Assembly: GCF_002875945.1 (NCBI RefSeq)
Contig: NZ_MCZK01000102.1
Location: 154,173-218,172 of the forward strand
Direction: 5' to 3'
From: Vibrio lentus
GTDB taxonomy: Bacteria > Pseudomonadota > Gammaproteobacteria > Enterobacterales > Vibrionaceae
DNA: 64,000 bases
Below the pieces are notes generated by a model that did no database searches, was not told the DNA's origin, and worked only from the letters and a program-made list of their open reading frames with translations. Numbering within the stretch: the stretch's first letter is position 1; each line of letters starts with the position of its first letter. Made by a program: the position numbers and the translations under genes. This document shows positions 37,078 to 47,146 of this stretch, one piece after another.

Positions 37078-38400
37078 TTACTTAATCGGCAACGCAATAA
37101 CACTGCCTTCAGAACCCTCACCAATACCAACCGTGAACGGGAACGCGACATAGTGGAAACGTGTTGTTGTTTCGCCATCGTGAATCGCGATGTTCATGTC
37201 ATAAGTGCCGCCAATTTCCATGATTTTGTCATCTTCTGGGTGGCCAGTGTTCAACTTACGCTTGAAGATAACCGTGTATTTTCCGTCTTCCCATGAAGAG
37301 AATACTTGGTTGTTATCCCCCGCAGAACCTGCGCCTTCTCGGTTTAATCGACCTTGAAGATATTGGCCTTCTTCAATTTTACTCGCGTCGTAAGGCATCA
37401 CGTTAACGCCTTCAACCATTGCTATCTTCTTGTTGAGATCGTTAAAGTCTTCTTTATTCAGCGCGTAGAAACCGGTTACCGACTTATCGTACATGTACTT
37501 AGGCAGGCCTGTTTTCCTATCGAAGTTCCAAGTAAACACGGTGGTGCCTTTATCGTTCAAACGATACTCAAACACATAACCATCATCAGCACTATTGGTG
37601 GGTGCAGAACGTGTCGAACGCCATTGCATCAAATCCACAAACTGCCCTTCCGCTTTCAGCTTATCGATTTCTTCTTGTGGCTTCACTTTGTCCCAGTTTA
37701 CGCCGTAACGTTCAGTGCGAGACTCAGGAAGGTACTTACGAATGTCTTTCTGATCTAAGCCAAACGCGCCAACCACATCCAATGCTTGAACATCTCTCGC
37801 TGTTGCTTGGCCGATATCACGCGCACCACGGTGGCAAGACATCCAACACCCTTGCTCACGGAACTGCAACACCGAGCCATCGTCAATCATCAGCGAGAAA
37901 CGGTCTTCATAGATAGGTGTGTAAGGGTTTTTGCCTCGGTCACCGCCAATAATTGCCCATTTGTCGTCTTGGAAAAAAAGCGTGTCGTGTAAGCGTGCTG
38001 GGAAAGGCGATTCCGTTTCCCACGTTCCTTTCACATAAAGGTGTTCATCATCGTGTGCAAACTGGAACTCGGCAGGAATCGACCCTTTTTTGTCTGGGAA
38101 ATTACCTAGCCTGTCGTCTTGCACCAACATTTCACCAAGGCCTTCTTCTTCGCCTTGGTGGCAGCTCGAACAGGTTTTGGTTTCAAAGCCTTTTTTGAGC
38201 GTACCTTTATGCGCTGGCGAATTGATCCAATCGAAGGTCACTTTGCCTGGGAAAAACATGGTTTTCTCAACCACAGGAATGTCGCTCCAATCGACGTCTA
38301 ATTCCGTGTCATAGATACTCATGTTGTAGGCATTGGCACTCAAAGACAAACCACTCAACACAGCAAGTAAAACGCTATTTCTTACAGAGAACATCGTCAT
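37078..38400 (-). CDS. EB_dh-like periplasmic haem-binding protein
   Basis: A 440-residue exported protein with a signal peptide (about 1-24). It resembles the ethylbenzene-dehydrogenase-related haem-binding family, with the pattern FQFAHDDEHLYVKGTWETESP, then a beta-rich body and a C-terminal region GGTYDMNIAIHDGETTTRFHYVAFPFT. It has a normal CSSCH site (Cys77, Cys80, His81) and an unusual CWMSCH (Cys185, Cys189, His190) with three residues between the cysteines. It starts directly after the cytochrome b561 gene, with which it presumably forms a membrane electron-transfer pair. The substrate is unknown; ethylbenzene use is not implied. Confidence 0.85.
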   Translation of the reverse strand: MTMFSVRNSVLLAVLSGLSLSANAYNMSIYDTELDVDWSDIPVVEKTMFFPGKVTFDWINSPAHKGTLKKGFETKTCSSCHQGEEEGLGEMLVQDDRLGNFPDKKGSIPAEFQFAHDDEHLYVKGTWETESPFPARLHDTLFFQDDKWAIIGGDRGKNPYTPIYEDRFSLMIDDGSVLQFREQGCWMSCHRGARDIGQATARDVQALDVVGAFGLDQKDIRKYLPESRTERYGVNWDKVKPQEEIDKLKAEGQFVDLMQWRSTRSAPTNSADDGYVFEYRLNDKGTTVFTWNFDRKTGLPKYMYDKSVTGFYALNKEDFNDLNKKIAMVEGVNVMPYDASKIEEGQYLQGRLNREGAGSAGDNNQVFSSWEDGKYTVIFKRKLNTGHPEDDKIMEIGGTYDMNIAIHDGETTTRFHYVAFPFTVGIGEGSEGSVIALPIK

Positions 38401-38401
38401 A

Positions 38402-38926
38402 TTATTTCTTCCCCATCATTCGGCTAAGGGTGTCATCTTTAAGGATAAAGTGGTGATAAAGTGCCGCACCAACGTGCATAGCGACCAGCAGGTAACAGAT
38501 GATTTCTAAGAAAGAGTGGAGACCAGAAGCAAAATCGATCAAACCTGAATTACGTTCTGCAAACCCAGGAATGGTGAATAAACCAAATACCACGGTATCT
38601 TTGGCTTTTGCCATCGCGATAAGCAAACCAGATAACGGCATCAGAATCAAAATGCCATACAAGGCCAAGTGAGCCATATGTGCCATGAACTTTTCGAACT
38701 TAGTGCCAAGCGCGTTCGGCTTTCCTGCCCAGTTCATCCAAACAATACGAGCCAAATACAGCACAATAACCAACATGCCCAAAGATTGGTGAACACCAAA
38801 AGCAAATGAATCAGGATCTGGCGCAAGCAGCATGATCAACAGCGCACCGATAAAGGCAACGGCAGATATGATATGTATAAACTTACTGACAGGACTGAAA
38901 TGCTCGGTAGGGACAAATACCTTCAT
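38402..38926 (-). CDS. Cytochrome b561 family membrane protein
   Basis: A 174-residue protein with four membrane helices. The paired haem-ligand histidines are in KFIHIISAVAFIGALL (His18), FGVHQSLGMLVIVLYLARIVW, ASGLHSFLEIICYLLVAMHVGAALYHHF. It carries electrons between the quinone pool and a periplasmic partner, here probably the EB_dh-like protein encoded just downstream. GGGAAG near its stop serves as ribosome-binding site for that gene. Confidence 0.92.
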   Translation of the reverse strand: MKVFVPTEHFSPVSKFIHIISAVAFIGALLIMLLAPDPDSFAFGVHQSLGMLVIVLYLARIVWMNWAGKPNALGTKFEKFMAHMAHLALYGILILMPLSGLLIAMAKAKDTVVFGLFTIPGFAERNSGLIDFASGLHSFLEIICYLLVAMHVGAALYHHFILKDDTLSRMMGKK

Positions 38927-39401
38927 AATTAATTCCTAAGTGTATCGTTAATAAAGAGAAAATTTTATTGATATGATTTTTATTATCTTCAGCAGCCAAT
39001 ACCACTAAAGTACTAATATTATATTTTCTACTCACACTCAGGACTTTTGATGACGGTCAATTTCCTTTCCGGACAGACGTTAATCGCCAACAAACCATTG
39101 AAATAGCTTAATATATTGAAGGACAACTACAGATTAGAGTTATGTAAAAAAACAAGATAAATTTGTTTATCAGATTTTAAAGTTACCGATAATTAAATTA
39201 AAGAGAATAAAGAGGTTAGATATTAGCATCGTACCGAATATCATCTCATGATGTGTTTTTGGGTATGGACTCAGCTAAGCACAGACGAATAAATCATCAT
39301 TAGAAAGTGATTATTGAAGCCTAAGATATACTCTTTAAAATAACTGCCTAGTCACACGATTTCACCTTTAATCGACTCTAGCACGCAGGATACAGATACA
39401 A
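38927..39401. other. 475-bp gap, nothing recognised
   Basis: AT-rich, holding the promoter region of the cytochrome b561 operon. No convincing ORF, RNA or repeat was seen. Confidence 0.6.
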
Positions 39402-39429
39402 AAAAGGCTCACTAAATAGTGAGCCTTTT
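39402..39429 (-). terminator. Terminator after S4-domain gene
   Basis: A perfect 12-bp stem (AAAAGGCTCACT / AGTGAGCCTTTT) with an AAAT loop; T-runs on both strands. Confidence 0.93.
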
Positions 39430-39473
39430 GGTATCTGCTTAACGTAAAATCGAGGTTTAACGTTGCTTAAGTT

Positions 39474-40022
39474 TTAGAAGAATTCAATCGAATTACGGCC
39501 GCTTTTGTCGTCACGTTGTGGCTTAGGCGTATCCGCTTTCTTTTTCGGTTTGTTTTCTTTCTTCTTCTCTTTTTTCTCTTTCTTTGGTTCAGCCGTTGCG
39601 CTTAGCATTTCTGCTTTGCTTTTCTTAGATTCTTTCTTCTTAGAATCCTTTTTAGACTGACCTTTCTTCGCCTTGTTGTCTTTTTTAGGCGCGTCTTTCT
39701 TTTTTGGCTTTTCTGATTCTTCTTGTACTGGCTGATCACACACCACTACATAGTACTCTTGGTTGAATTCAAAGAAGTCGCCATCGTACATTTTACGACG
39801 TTTACGAGTTTCTAATTCACCATTTACCGCGACATAACCTTCAAAAATGATGTGCTTAGCTTCGCCGCCACCACTCACTAAGTTAGCAATTTTAAACACT
39901 TTGTAGAGCTCGATTGGCTGAGACGATACATCGATACCAATTGCTTCAATCTCAATCTCTTCGCCTTCTTCGCCAAGCTCTTGGCCTTCGTAATCAGCGT
40001 CTTCGTAATGTTCTTGGTCCAT
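39474..40022 (-). CDS. S4-domain RNA-binding protein with acidic head and Lys-rich tail
   Basis: A 182-residue cytoplasmic protein in three parts: an acidic head (about 1-27, Glu/Asp dominated), an S4 RNA-binding domain (about 35-95; IELYKVFKIANLVSGGGEAKHIIFEGYVAVNG and RKRRKMYDGDFFEF), and a tail of about 80 residues in which about half are lysine, ending NSIEFF. The S4 part resembles YbcJ-type proteins. The tail is unusual and probably binds RNA or ribosomes. Single gene with its own terminator. Confidence 0.88.
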   Translation of the reverse strand: MDQEHYEDADYEGQELGEEGEEIEIEAIGIDVSSQPIELYKVFKIANLVSGGGEAKHIIFEGYVAVNGELETRKRRKMYDGDFFEFNQEYYVVVCDQPVQEESEKPKKKDAPKKDNKAKKGQSKKDSKKKESKKSKAEMLSATAEPKKEKKEKKKENKPKKKADTPKPQRDDKSGRNSIEFF

Positions 40023-40138
40023 GGTGACCTCTACCTAAATATGTACTTCTGAAATATTGGGCGCAGTGTAATCTTAAAACAACTAAATGACCATGTTGAA
40101 TTCACCGAGCACCCGTTTGTTCTCGTTACGCACCCACT

Positions 40139-41791
40139 TTACATCGCACCACCAACATTCGAAAGACTCACAAGCTGCTTAGTATATTCATGTTGCGGAT
40201 TGCCGAATAAGGTTTCCGTATCACCCTTCTCTATCACCTCACCCGCTTTCATGACAATGGTGTAGTGACATAGAGACTTCACCACGTTGAGGTCATGACT
40301 AATAAACAAATAAGTCAGGCCATACTTTTCTTGTAATGACTTCAGTAAATCTAGGACTTGCGCTTGTACCGTTCTGTCTAATGACGATGTTGGTTCATCG
40401 AGCAAGATAAACTCTGGCTTTAAAATCAAAGCTCGAGCAATCGCGATACGCTGCCTTTGGCCACCTGAAAACTCATTCGGGTAACGGTGGCGAGTTTCAG
40501 GGTCTAGGTCGACCTCTTTCATTACGTCACAGATGCGTTGGTCGAGTTCAGTGTCATCCAATTGTTGATGCACCAATAAACCCTCACCAATAACTTGAGC
40601 GACCGACATTCTTGGGTTTAACGCAGAGAATGGGTCTTGAAAGACCACTTGCATACGGCTTCGAAACGGCAGCATCTGTTGGCGGTTTAAGCCTTGAATT
40701 TGTTCGTCAGCGTAGGTAATTGACCCTTCACTCTCCACCAGCTTCAATATCGCCATACCAGTTGTAGACTTGCCCGAACCACTCTCGCCAACAAGACCGA
40801 TTGAGTGCCCCTTTTTCAAGCTGAACTCCATGTCTGTTACAGCTTTAACATGCGAGATAGTACGCTTGAACAAACCGCCCGTAATGGGGAACCAAACACG
40901 AAGTTGGTCGACGTTGAGCAGGGGTTTACTTTCCGGTGATACAGGAACAGGTAAGCCTTTAGGATCTGAGTTAATAAGTTTTTGAGTATAAGGATGAGAT
41001 GGTGCATTAAAGAGTGTTTTACAGTCATTGCTTTCAACAAGGCGGCCATCTTTCATTACCGCCACTCTGTCGGCAATTTTACGAACGATACTCAAATCAT
41101 GGGTGATAAAGAGCATCGCCATACCCAGCTCTTGTTGCAGGTCTTTCAACAAATCCAAAATCTGCGCTTGTACCGATACATCCAATGCCGTTGTGGGTTC
41201 ATCAGCAATAAGCAACTCTGGCTCATTGATCAGTGCCATCGCTATCATTACACGCTGACGCTCACCACCGGATAACTCATGCGGGTAAGCTGAAATCTTT
41301 TGCTCTGGGTAGCTAATACCCACCTTTGAAAGCCACTCTATCGCCAAGGCTTGAGCTTTATTGGTTCTCATACCTCGGTGAATAGAAAGAGTTTCAACCA
41401 GCTGCTTACCGACGCGATGGAGTGGGTTCAACGAAACCATGGGCTCTTGGAAGATCATCCCAATACGGCCACCACGAATCCCGCGTAATTGCCTTTCAGA
41501 ACAACTCAAGATATCAGTACCAGAGAAATTGATCTTACCGTTTAAGTAATGAGATGAGCCTTTTGGTAACAGCTTTAAAATCGAATTAGCCGTGACCGAT
41601 TTACCGGAGCCACTCTCACCCACTAGCGCGAGTGTCTCACCTTTGTATATTTCTAAAGAGACATCTTGCGTCACTTGTTCTATCGAATCTTTTCGCCCAA
41701 AACCGACTGATAATTTATCAATGGTCAGAACTGGAGATGCATTAGCAGCCTCTGCTGTTGACCCTGAAGTAGGAGCTGTATTTGAAGTCAT
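40139..41791 (-). CDS. yejF: Peptide/microcin C-type ABC transporter ATPase
   Basis: A 550-residue protein with two ATPase domains in one chain. Each has Walker A GESGSGKS (about 56-63 and 338-345) and a signature (ELSGGERQRV, EFSGGQRQRI) plus Walker B (LLIADEPT, FILLDEPT). Last gene of yejABEF; energises import of peptides. Confidence 0.95.
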   Translation of the reverse strand: MTSNTAPTSGSTAEAANASPVLTIDKLSVGFGRKDSIEQVTQDVSLEIYKGETLALVGESGSGKSVTANSILKLLPKGSSHYLNGKINFSGTDILSCSERQLRGIRGGRIGMIFQEPMVSLNPLHRVGKQLVETLSIHRGMRTNKAQALAIEWLSKVGISYPEQKISAYPHELSGGERQRVMIAMALINEPELLIADEPTTALDVSVQAQILDLLKDLQQELGMAMLFITHDLSIVRKIADRVAVMKDGRLVESNDCKTLFNAPSHPYTQKLINSDPKGLPVPVSPESKPLLNVDQLRVWFPITGGLFKRTISHVKAVTDMEFSLKKGHSIGLVGESGSGKSTTGMAILKLVESEGSITYADEQIQGLNRQQMLPFRSRMQVVFQDPFSALNPRMSVAQVIGEGLLVHQQLDDTELDQRICDVMKEVDLDPETRHRYPNEFSGGQRQRIAIARALILKPEFILLDEPTSSLDRTVQAQVLDLLKSLQEKYGLTYLFISHDLNVVKSLCHYTIVMKAGEVIEKGDTETLFGNPQHEYTKQLVSLSNVGGAM

Positions 41792-41800
41792 AACTTATCC

Positions 41801-42823
41801 TTACTTCTGTTGATGAGGGTCGAAGGCATCACGTACCGCTTCACCAACGAAGACGAGTAACGTAAGCATCAGAGAAAGTACGACGAAGGCAGAAATACCG
41901 AGCCAAGGCGCTTGTAAGTTCGCTTTACCTTGCGCCAAAAGTTCACCTAACGAAGGAGAACCCGCAGGCAAACCAAAACCCAAGAAATCTAATGAGGTTA
42001 ACGTGGTGACCGATCCAGAAAGAATGAACGGCATCATGGTTAACGAAGCAACCATCGCGTTGGGCAACATGTGACGAAGCATAATACGTTTATCATCAAC
42101 ACCCATGGCTTGCGCGGCTCTTACATAATCAAAGTTTCGACAGCGTAAGAATTCCGCACGCACGATACCCACCAAACTCATCCAACTGAACAGAACCATA
42201 ATTCCGAGTAACCACCAGAAGTTAGGTTCGATAAAACTGGAAAGGATAATCAGCAAGAATAGAGTCGGCATGCCCGACCAGACTTCAATAAATCGCTGCC
42301 CAAACAAGTCGACCCAGCCACCGTAGTAACCTTGTGTCGCCCCGACTACGACGCCGACCACGCTCGATACAATCGTCAGAATAAAACCAAATAGAACGGA
42401 AATGCGGAAGCCGTAAATGATCCTAGCTAATACATCTCGCCCTTTATCATCGGTTCCTAACCAGTTCACTGAATCTGGCTCCGATGGCACCGCACCTGAA
42501 ATATCGAAGTTTATCGTGTCGTAACTAAACGGAATGATTGGCCACACGATGTAACCGCTGTCTTCGATGAGTTCGATAACATACGGGTCTTTGTAGTCGG
42601 CTTCGGTTTCAAACTCGCCACCAAATTCTGTTTCGGCATATTTATTGATAACAGGTACAAACCATTGATTATCATAAGAAACCAATAATGGCTTATCGTT
42701 GGCAATGATCTCAGCGAACAGGCTCAAGCCAAACAAGATGGTAAATATCCAAAGGGAGATAAAACCACGCTTGTTTGCTTTAAAACGTAACCAACGAGCT
42801 TCAGCTAAAGGGTTGTTAAACAT
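41801..42823 (-). CDS. yejE: Peptide ABC transporter permease
   Basis: A 340-residue DppC-like permease with about six helices, the long periplasmic loop after TM1 usual in YejE, and a coupling segment like EFLRCRNFDYVRAAQAMGVDDKRIMLRHMLPNA. Nine bases before yejF. Confidence 0.94.
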   Translation of the reverse strand: MFNNPLAEARWLRFKANKRGFISLWIFTILFGLSLFAEIIANDKPLLVSYDNQWFVPVINKYAETEFGGEFETEADYKDPYVIELIEDSGYIVWPIIPFSYDTINFDISGAVPSEPDSVNWLGTDDKGRDVLARIIYGFRISVLFGFILTIVSSVVGVVVGATQGYYGGWVDLFGQRFIEVWSGMPTLFLLIILSSFIEPNFWWLLGIMVLFSWMSLVGIVRAEFLRCRNFDYVRAAQAMGVDDKRIMLRHMLPNAMVASLTMMPFILSGSVTTLTSLDFLGFGLPAGSPSLGELLAQGKANLQAPWLGISAFVVLSLMLTLLVFVGEAVRDAFDPHQQK

Positions 42824-42854
42824 TTATTATCAATACCTTGTTATTCGTTCGCCA

Positions 42855-43943
42855 TTAACGCGCTTCAAAATCAATTCGAGGATCAACCCAGGTATACGTC
42901 AGGTCGGAGATAATGCTCAGTACCAAGCCAAGCAAGGTCATGATATAGAGAGAGCTGAACACCACTGGGTAATCTCGTTGAATGGTCGATTCAAAACCAA
43001 GTAGACCGATGCCTTCGAGTGAAAACATCACTTCAATCAACATAGAACCCGTGAAGAAAATACTAATAAATGCGCTTGGGAAACCCGCAATAATGATCAG
43101 CATGGCGTTACGGAAAACGTGCTTATAGAGAATACTGCTCTCGTCCAAGCCTTTCGCTCGGGCGGTCACTACATATTGCTTATTGATTTCATCAAGGAAG
43201 GAGTTTTTGGTCAGCATGCTGAGTGTGGCAAAGCCGCCGATGACCATCGCAAAAATAGGTAATGCTAAATGCCAGAAATAATCGCCAATTTGCTGATACC
43301 AATTAAGCTGATCGAAGTTACTCGACACTAGCCCGCGCAATGGAAACCAACTGAAGTAGTTACCGCTCGCGAACAAAATAATCAGGATAATCGCAAACAA
43401 GAAGCCCGGAACGGCATAGCCGACAATCACCACCGCACTCGACCAAATATCAAAGCGAGAGCCGTGATGTATCGCCTTCATAATGCCTAAAGGTATCGAA
43501 ATCACATAGATGATTAACGTACTCCATAACCCCAAAGAAATAGAGACGGGCAGCCGCTCGATGATTAAATCAATAACGTTACCGCCCTTAAACAGGCTTT
43601 CACCAAAGTTAAAGGTCGCGTAATTTTTCAACATATCGAAGTAGCGAACGTGAATCGGTTTATCAAAACCAAACTGCTTTTTGATCTCTTCAACCACTTC
43701 CGGATCAAGCCCACGAGAGCCTTTATAGCCACTGGCAGACGCTTGGTCACTTTCGCTTAAATCAACTTCTTGTCCACCACCAGAAAAGCGCTCCATGATA
43801 CCAGAGTTGTGCCCTTCTAATTGGGCAACGGCTTGCTCTACTGGGCCTCCGGGCGCAATCTGAATAATGAAAAAGTTGATAGTGATGATCGCCCACAGCG
43901 TGGGGATCACCAACAGTAAACGCCGAAATATATACGCGGCCAT
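42855..43943 (-). CDS. yejB: Peptide ABC transporter permease
   Basis: A 362-residue DppB-like permease. It begins [37 protein letters not shown] and has the coupling loop [30 protein letters not shown]. The YejB-specific insertion between TM1 and TM2 (about 45-90) is present. Confidence 0.94.
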   Translation of the reverse strand: MAAYIFRRLLLVIPTLWAIITINFFIIQIAPGGPVEQAVAQLEGHNSGIMERFSGGGQEVDLSESDQASASGYKGSRGLDPEVVEEIKKQFGFDKPIHVRYFDMLKNYATFNFGESLFKGGNVIDLIIERLPVSISLGLWSTLIIYVISIPLGIMKAIHHGSRFDIWSSAVVIVGYAVPGFLFAIILIILFASGNYFSWFPLRGLVSSNFDQLNWYQQIGDYFWHLALPIFAMVIGGFATLSMLTKNSFLDEINKQYVVTARAKGLDESSILYKHVFRNAMLIIIAGFPSAFISIFFTGSMLIEVMFSLEGIGLLGFESTIQRDYPVVFSSLYIMTLLGLVLSIISDLTYTWVDPRIDFEAR

Positions 43944-43955
43944 GCTAACTAACTC

Positions 43956-45851
43956 CTAGCGACGTTTTTCAGGAAGCAAAGCCGCCTTCTCTTCTGAAAT
44001 CCACCATGTATCAATGCCTAAATCGTATTTAGGTAATACATCTGGACGCTCAAACTTATCCCACATTGTTACGCGGTATTCACCGACGTGCCATTGCGGG
44101 ATGTTGTAGAAATTCCACTGCAATACACGGTCAAGTGAACGACCTAACGTAAGCAGCTTTTCAGGATGCTGTTGGTTACGCGCAATTTCTTCTGTTAACG
44201 CGTCAACCACCGGATCCATTACACCTGCAGTATTGTAAGTAGAATCAATGTAGTTAGAGTTCCAAACAATCATTAAGTTCGGGCTAGGATAAGGGTTTGC
44301 CGAAAATGAAGACGACACCATGTCGAAATCACGATCACGCAAGCGCTTGATGTATTGAGTGGTATCGATGGTACGGATCTTCATCTCGATACCCATTCGC
44401 TTGAGGTTCTTTTGAACAGGCGTTGCGATACGTTCCGTGGTTGGGCTGTAAATCAACAACTCAAATGACATCGGCTTGCCAGTCTTTTCGTTGGTCATCA
44501 CTTTGTCTTTCAGTACCCAGCCTGCTTCTTTCAAAAGTTTGAAAGCAGTACGCATCTGGCTACGAATACGGCCACTGCCATCGGTTACTGATGGCTGGAA
44601 TTCTTCAGTGAATACTCGAGGTGGGATTTGATCTTTGTATTGAGACAGCAATTCAACTTCGTCTGCGTTGGGTAAGCCTTTCGCTTCATAATCTGTGTTT
44701 TGGAAGTAGCTACGAGTACGTTTGTACTGACCATAAAACATGTTTTTGTTCATCCACTCAAAGTCCATCGCGTAGGTTAACGCTTCACGAACTTTAGGAT
44801 CTGAGAACACAGGAGATTGAATATTGAAGACAAAACCTTGAGTCGTTTCTGGCTTCTCATGGTTGATCTCTTCTTTGATGATGTAGCCTTTATCGAAGTT
44901 TGCGCCTGTGTAAGAGTTGGCCCAGAACTTAGCCGAGTTTTCTGTTCTAAGATCGAACTCCCCTGCTTTAAAGGCTTCCAGCATTACGGTGTCATCACGA
45001 TAGTAATCGTACTGAACTTGCTTGAAGTTGTTGCGACCCACGTTAACTGGCAGATCCGCAGCCCAGTAATTTTCATCTAAACCGTAGGTCACGCTTTGAC
45101 CCGATTTATAACTGATGATCTTATAAGGGCCACTGCCCACAGGCGGTTCACTCAGCGGCTCAGACAGTTTTCTGTCTTTCCAGAAATGTTTTGGTAATAC
45201 ACGAGTACTTTGGGCAAAGCTAAACAGCTTCTCGCGGTTTGGCTTGTTCATCTCAATACGAACAACCGAATCAGAAACAGCCGTTACTGATTCAATTTCT
45301 TTGTAATACACGCGATATTGAGGCACACCTTCTTTTGAAAATTTATCAAAGGTGAAGGCAACGTCGTGAGCCGTGATTGGTTTTCCATCTTGGAATTTAG
45401 CATCTGGGTTGATGTCGATTTCCATCCAAGAGAAATCACTTGCGTAGCGAACTTTGGAAGCGATCAATGGATAGTACGCATCAATCTCGTCACTCGGAGA
45501 AAACATCAAGGTATCGTAAATCTCACCCGTGTAACTTGCAGCAACGCCGCGGGAACCGAATCGATTAAAGCTATCGTAAGTACCTATGCTGCCATAGGTC
45601 ACCTTGCCTTGCTTTGGCGCATCAGGATTAACGTAATCGAAATGAGTGAAATCGACAGGATATTTTGCTTCACCAAAACCGACCAGTTGCGTGGTTTCAA
45701 TAACGGTGACAGCGGGAGTTGATTCGGTAACAGAGGCGTGTGTAACAGAGGGATATAGAGCAATTAGCGGCAGCATGACTGCACATGACTTCAAATTAGA
45801 CCTGAAAAACTGAGTGCGCTGCGAGGCTTTGCTTCGGAAATCTGTTCCCAT
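43956..45851 (-). CDS. yejA: Peptide-binding protein of Yej transporter
   Basis: A 631-residue periplasmic binding protein of the SBP_bac_5 type with a long n-region before the signal core (about 1-40). The mature body has FTHFDYVNPDAPKQGKVTYGSIGTYDSFNRFG, the usual YejA opening, and KVREALTYAMDFEWMNKNMFYGQYKRTRSYF. First gene of yejABEF on this strand. It captures oligopeptides; in E. coli the system imports microcin C. Confidence 0.94.
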   Translation of the reverse strand: MGTDFRSKASQRTQFFRSNLKSCAVMLPLIALYPSVTHASVTESTPAVTVIETTQLVGFGEAKYPVDFTHFDYVNPDAPKQGKVTYGSIGTYDSFNRFGSRGVAASYTGEIYDTLMFSPSDEIDAYYPLIASKVRYASDFSWMEIDINPDAKFQDGKPITAHDVAFTFDKFSKEGVPQYRVYYKEIESVTAVSDSVVRIEMNKPNREKLFSFAQSTRVLPKHFWKDRKLSEPLSEPPVGSGPYKIISYKSGQSVTYGLDENYWAADLPVNVGRNNFKQVQYDYYRDDTVMLEAFKAGEFDLRTENSAKFWANSYTGANFDKGYIIKEEINHEKPETTQGFVFNIQSPVFSDPKVREALTYAMDFEWMNKNMFYGQYKRTRSYFQNTDYEAKGLPNADEVELLSQYKDQIPPRVFTEEFQPSVTDGSGRIRSQMRTAFKLLKEAGWVLKDKVMTNEKTGKPMSFELLIYSPTTERIATPVQKNLKRMGIEMKIRTIDTTQYIKRLRDRDFDMVSSSFSANPYPSPNLMIVWNSNYIDSTYNTAGVMDPVVDALTEEIARNQQHPEKLLTLGRSLDRVLQWNFYNIPQWHVGEYRVTMWDKFERPDVLPKYDLGIDTWWISEEKAALLPEKRR

Positions 45852-46031
45852 TTGACTCTCCCTTCAAATGTTATGAATTCGATATTCAACTTGATTAACC
45901 GGCTTTGAATGCACACCGTTAAAACAAGTATAGGTTCAAATCTAACATCATGTAATAACTAATAAAACCATCAGCACTCCATCTCTGACGGTTTATTTAC
46001 AAATTACTCGGTTCGGTCTAAAGAAATAGAA

Positions 46032-46067
46032 CGCGCTAGCACCGAAGCTGGGTCAGTGACTAGCGCG
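46032..46067 (-). terminator. Hairpin after beta-lactamase gene
   Basis: An 8-bp GC-rich stem (CGCGCTAG / CTAGCGCG) with a 20-nt loop. On the reverse strand a T-rich stretch (TTCTATTTCTTT) follows. Confidence 0.5.
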
Positions 46068-46090
46068 AAGTATCGTGAAGTGGGTATTAA

Positions 46091-46954
46091 CTATTGAACG
46101 CGGTAATCATCAAAGATAAGTTCACCAATTTCATTTATCACAGTGTCACGCTCTGGAATGGTTAACTTGGTTTCTGTAAGAGAGATACTGATGATCAACG
46201 GAGCGCGAGTTTCACTCCACACGATAGCCGTGATAGCGCGTGAGCCATAAGCGCCCGCCCCTGACCTATCGGCAATCTTCCAACCATCAGGCAGGATCGA
46301 ACGAATCATCCCATCAGAGACTTTGTTATCCTTCATCCAAGTCTTAAGCTGAGCTTTAGAAGCTTCTGATAGCACGTTGCCATACACCAATTCATTCAAC
46401 GTTTTCACCATAGTGTTTGGTGTTGTGGTGTCACGAACATCACCCGGTCGAGCATGATTCAAATCGGGTTCGATATGGTCAAGACGCGTTTCGCGGTCTC
46501 CGATTGAACGCAAAAACTCTGTTAACCCGTTAGGCCCATCAATACCAGCTAACACTATATTAGCGGCCGTGTTGTCGCTCATTTCCATGGTTGCAGAACA
46601 TGCACCTGTGAGTGAAATTTCTTTACCGACAAACGCTTTAGTCATCGGAGACCAAGCAATAAGCTCATCAGATTTAACCCCAACCTTAGACTCTAAATCT
46701 AACCCTTCATTTTCAGAATCATAGAGAAGATTGGCGCAAGCTAAGGTTTTGAAAGTGCTCATCATTGGAAAGCGCTCGTCGCCCTTATAACTCCATGTTT
46801 TCTTGGTTGCAGAATCATAAACAGAAACACCAATGCGCGCGGATACACGAGACTCGATTTGCTCAATAGACTCGGGATCCAAAGAATGACTCAATGACGG
46901 TGTAGAGAAGAAAGCGCTCAACAACACAAGAGCGAGAGAGGTATATTTTTTCAT
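46091..46954 (-). CDS. Class A beta-lactamase, CARB/RSG subgroup
   Basis: A 287-residue enzyme from ATG 46954 with a signal peptide (about 1-23). The active site is complete: Ser66-Thr-Phe-Lys69, Ser126-Asp127-Asn128, Glu162-Pro-Asp-Leu-Asn166, and Arg230-Ser-Gly232. The RSG triad in place of KTG marks the carbenicillin-hydrolysing (CARB/PSE) group, to which chromosomal Vibrio enzymes belong. It hydrolyses penicillins in the periplasm. No ampR-like regulator or mobile element is next to it, so it is probably intrinsic. An in-frame start at 47008 would precede the signal peptide by 18 residues. Confidence 0.93.
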   Translation of the reverse strand: MKKYTSLALVLLSAFFSTPSLSHSLDPESIEQIESRVSARIGVSVYDSATKKTWSYKGDERFPMMSTFKTLACANLLYDSENEGLDLESKVGVKSDELIAWSPMTKAFVGKEISLTGACSATMEMSDNTAANIVLAGIDGPNGLTEFLRSIGDRETRLDHIEPDLNHARPGDVRDTTTPNTMVKTLNELVYGNVLSEASKAQLKTWMKDNKVSDGMIRSILPDGWKIADRSGAGAYGSRAITAIVWSETRAPLIISISLTETKLTIPERDTVINEIGELIFDDYRVQ

Positions 46955-47146
46955 TGTAAAACCATAAAAAAGCGATCGATTGATCGTAGATAAAATTAAA
47001 CTCGACACCTAAAAAGCATCGAGCGGAGAGAATCTAAGCAGAAAGCGACTCCCTAATCTAGAGCAAGTAAAAATAGCTGACTAAACCCGAACAATATCTT
47101 CACATTTTAGATATCCTTAAAGGAGTGATTTCAATAGGATTCAACC

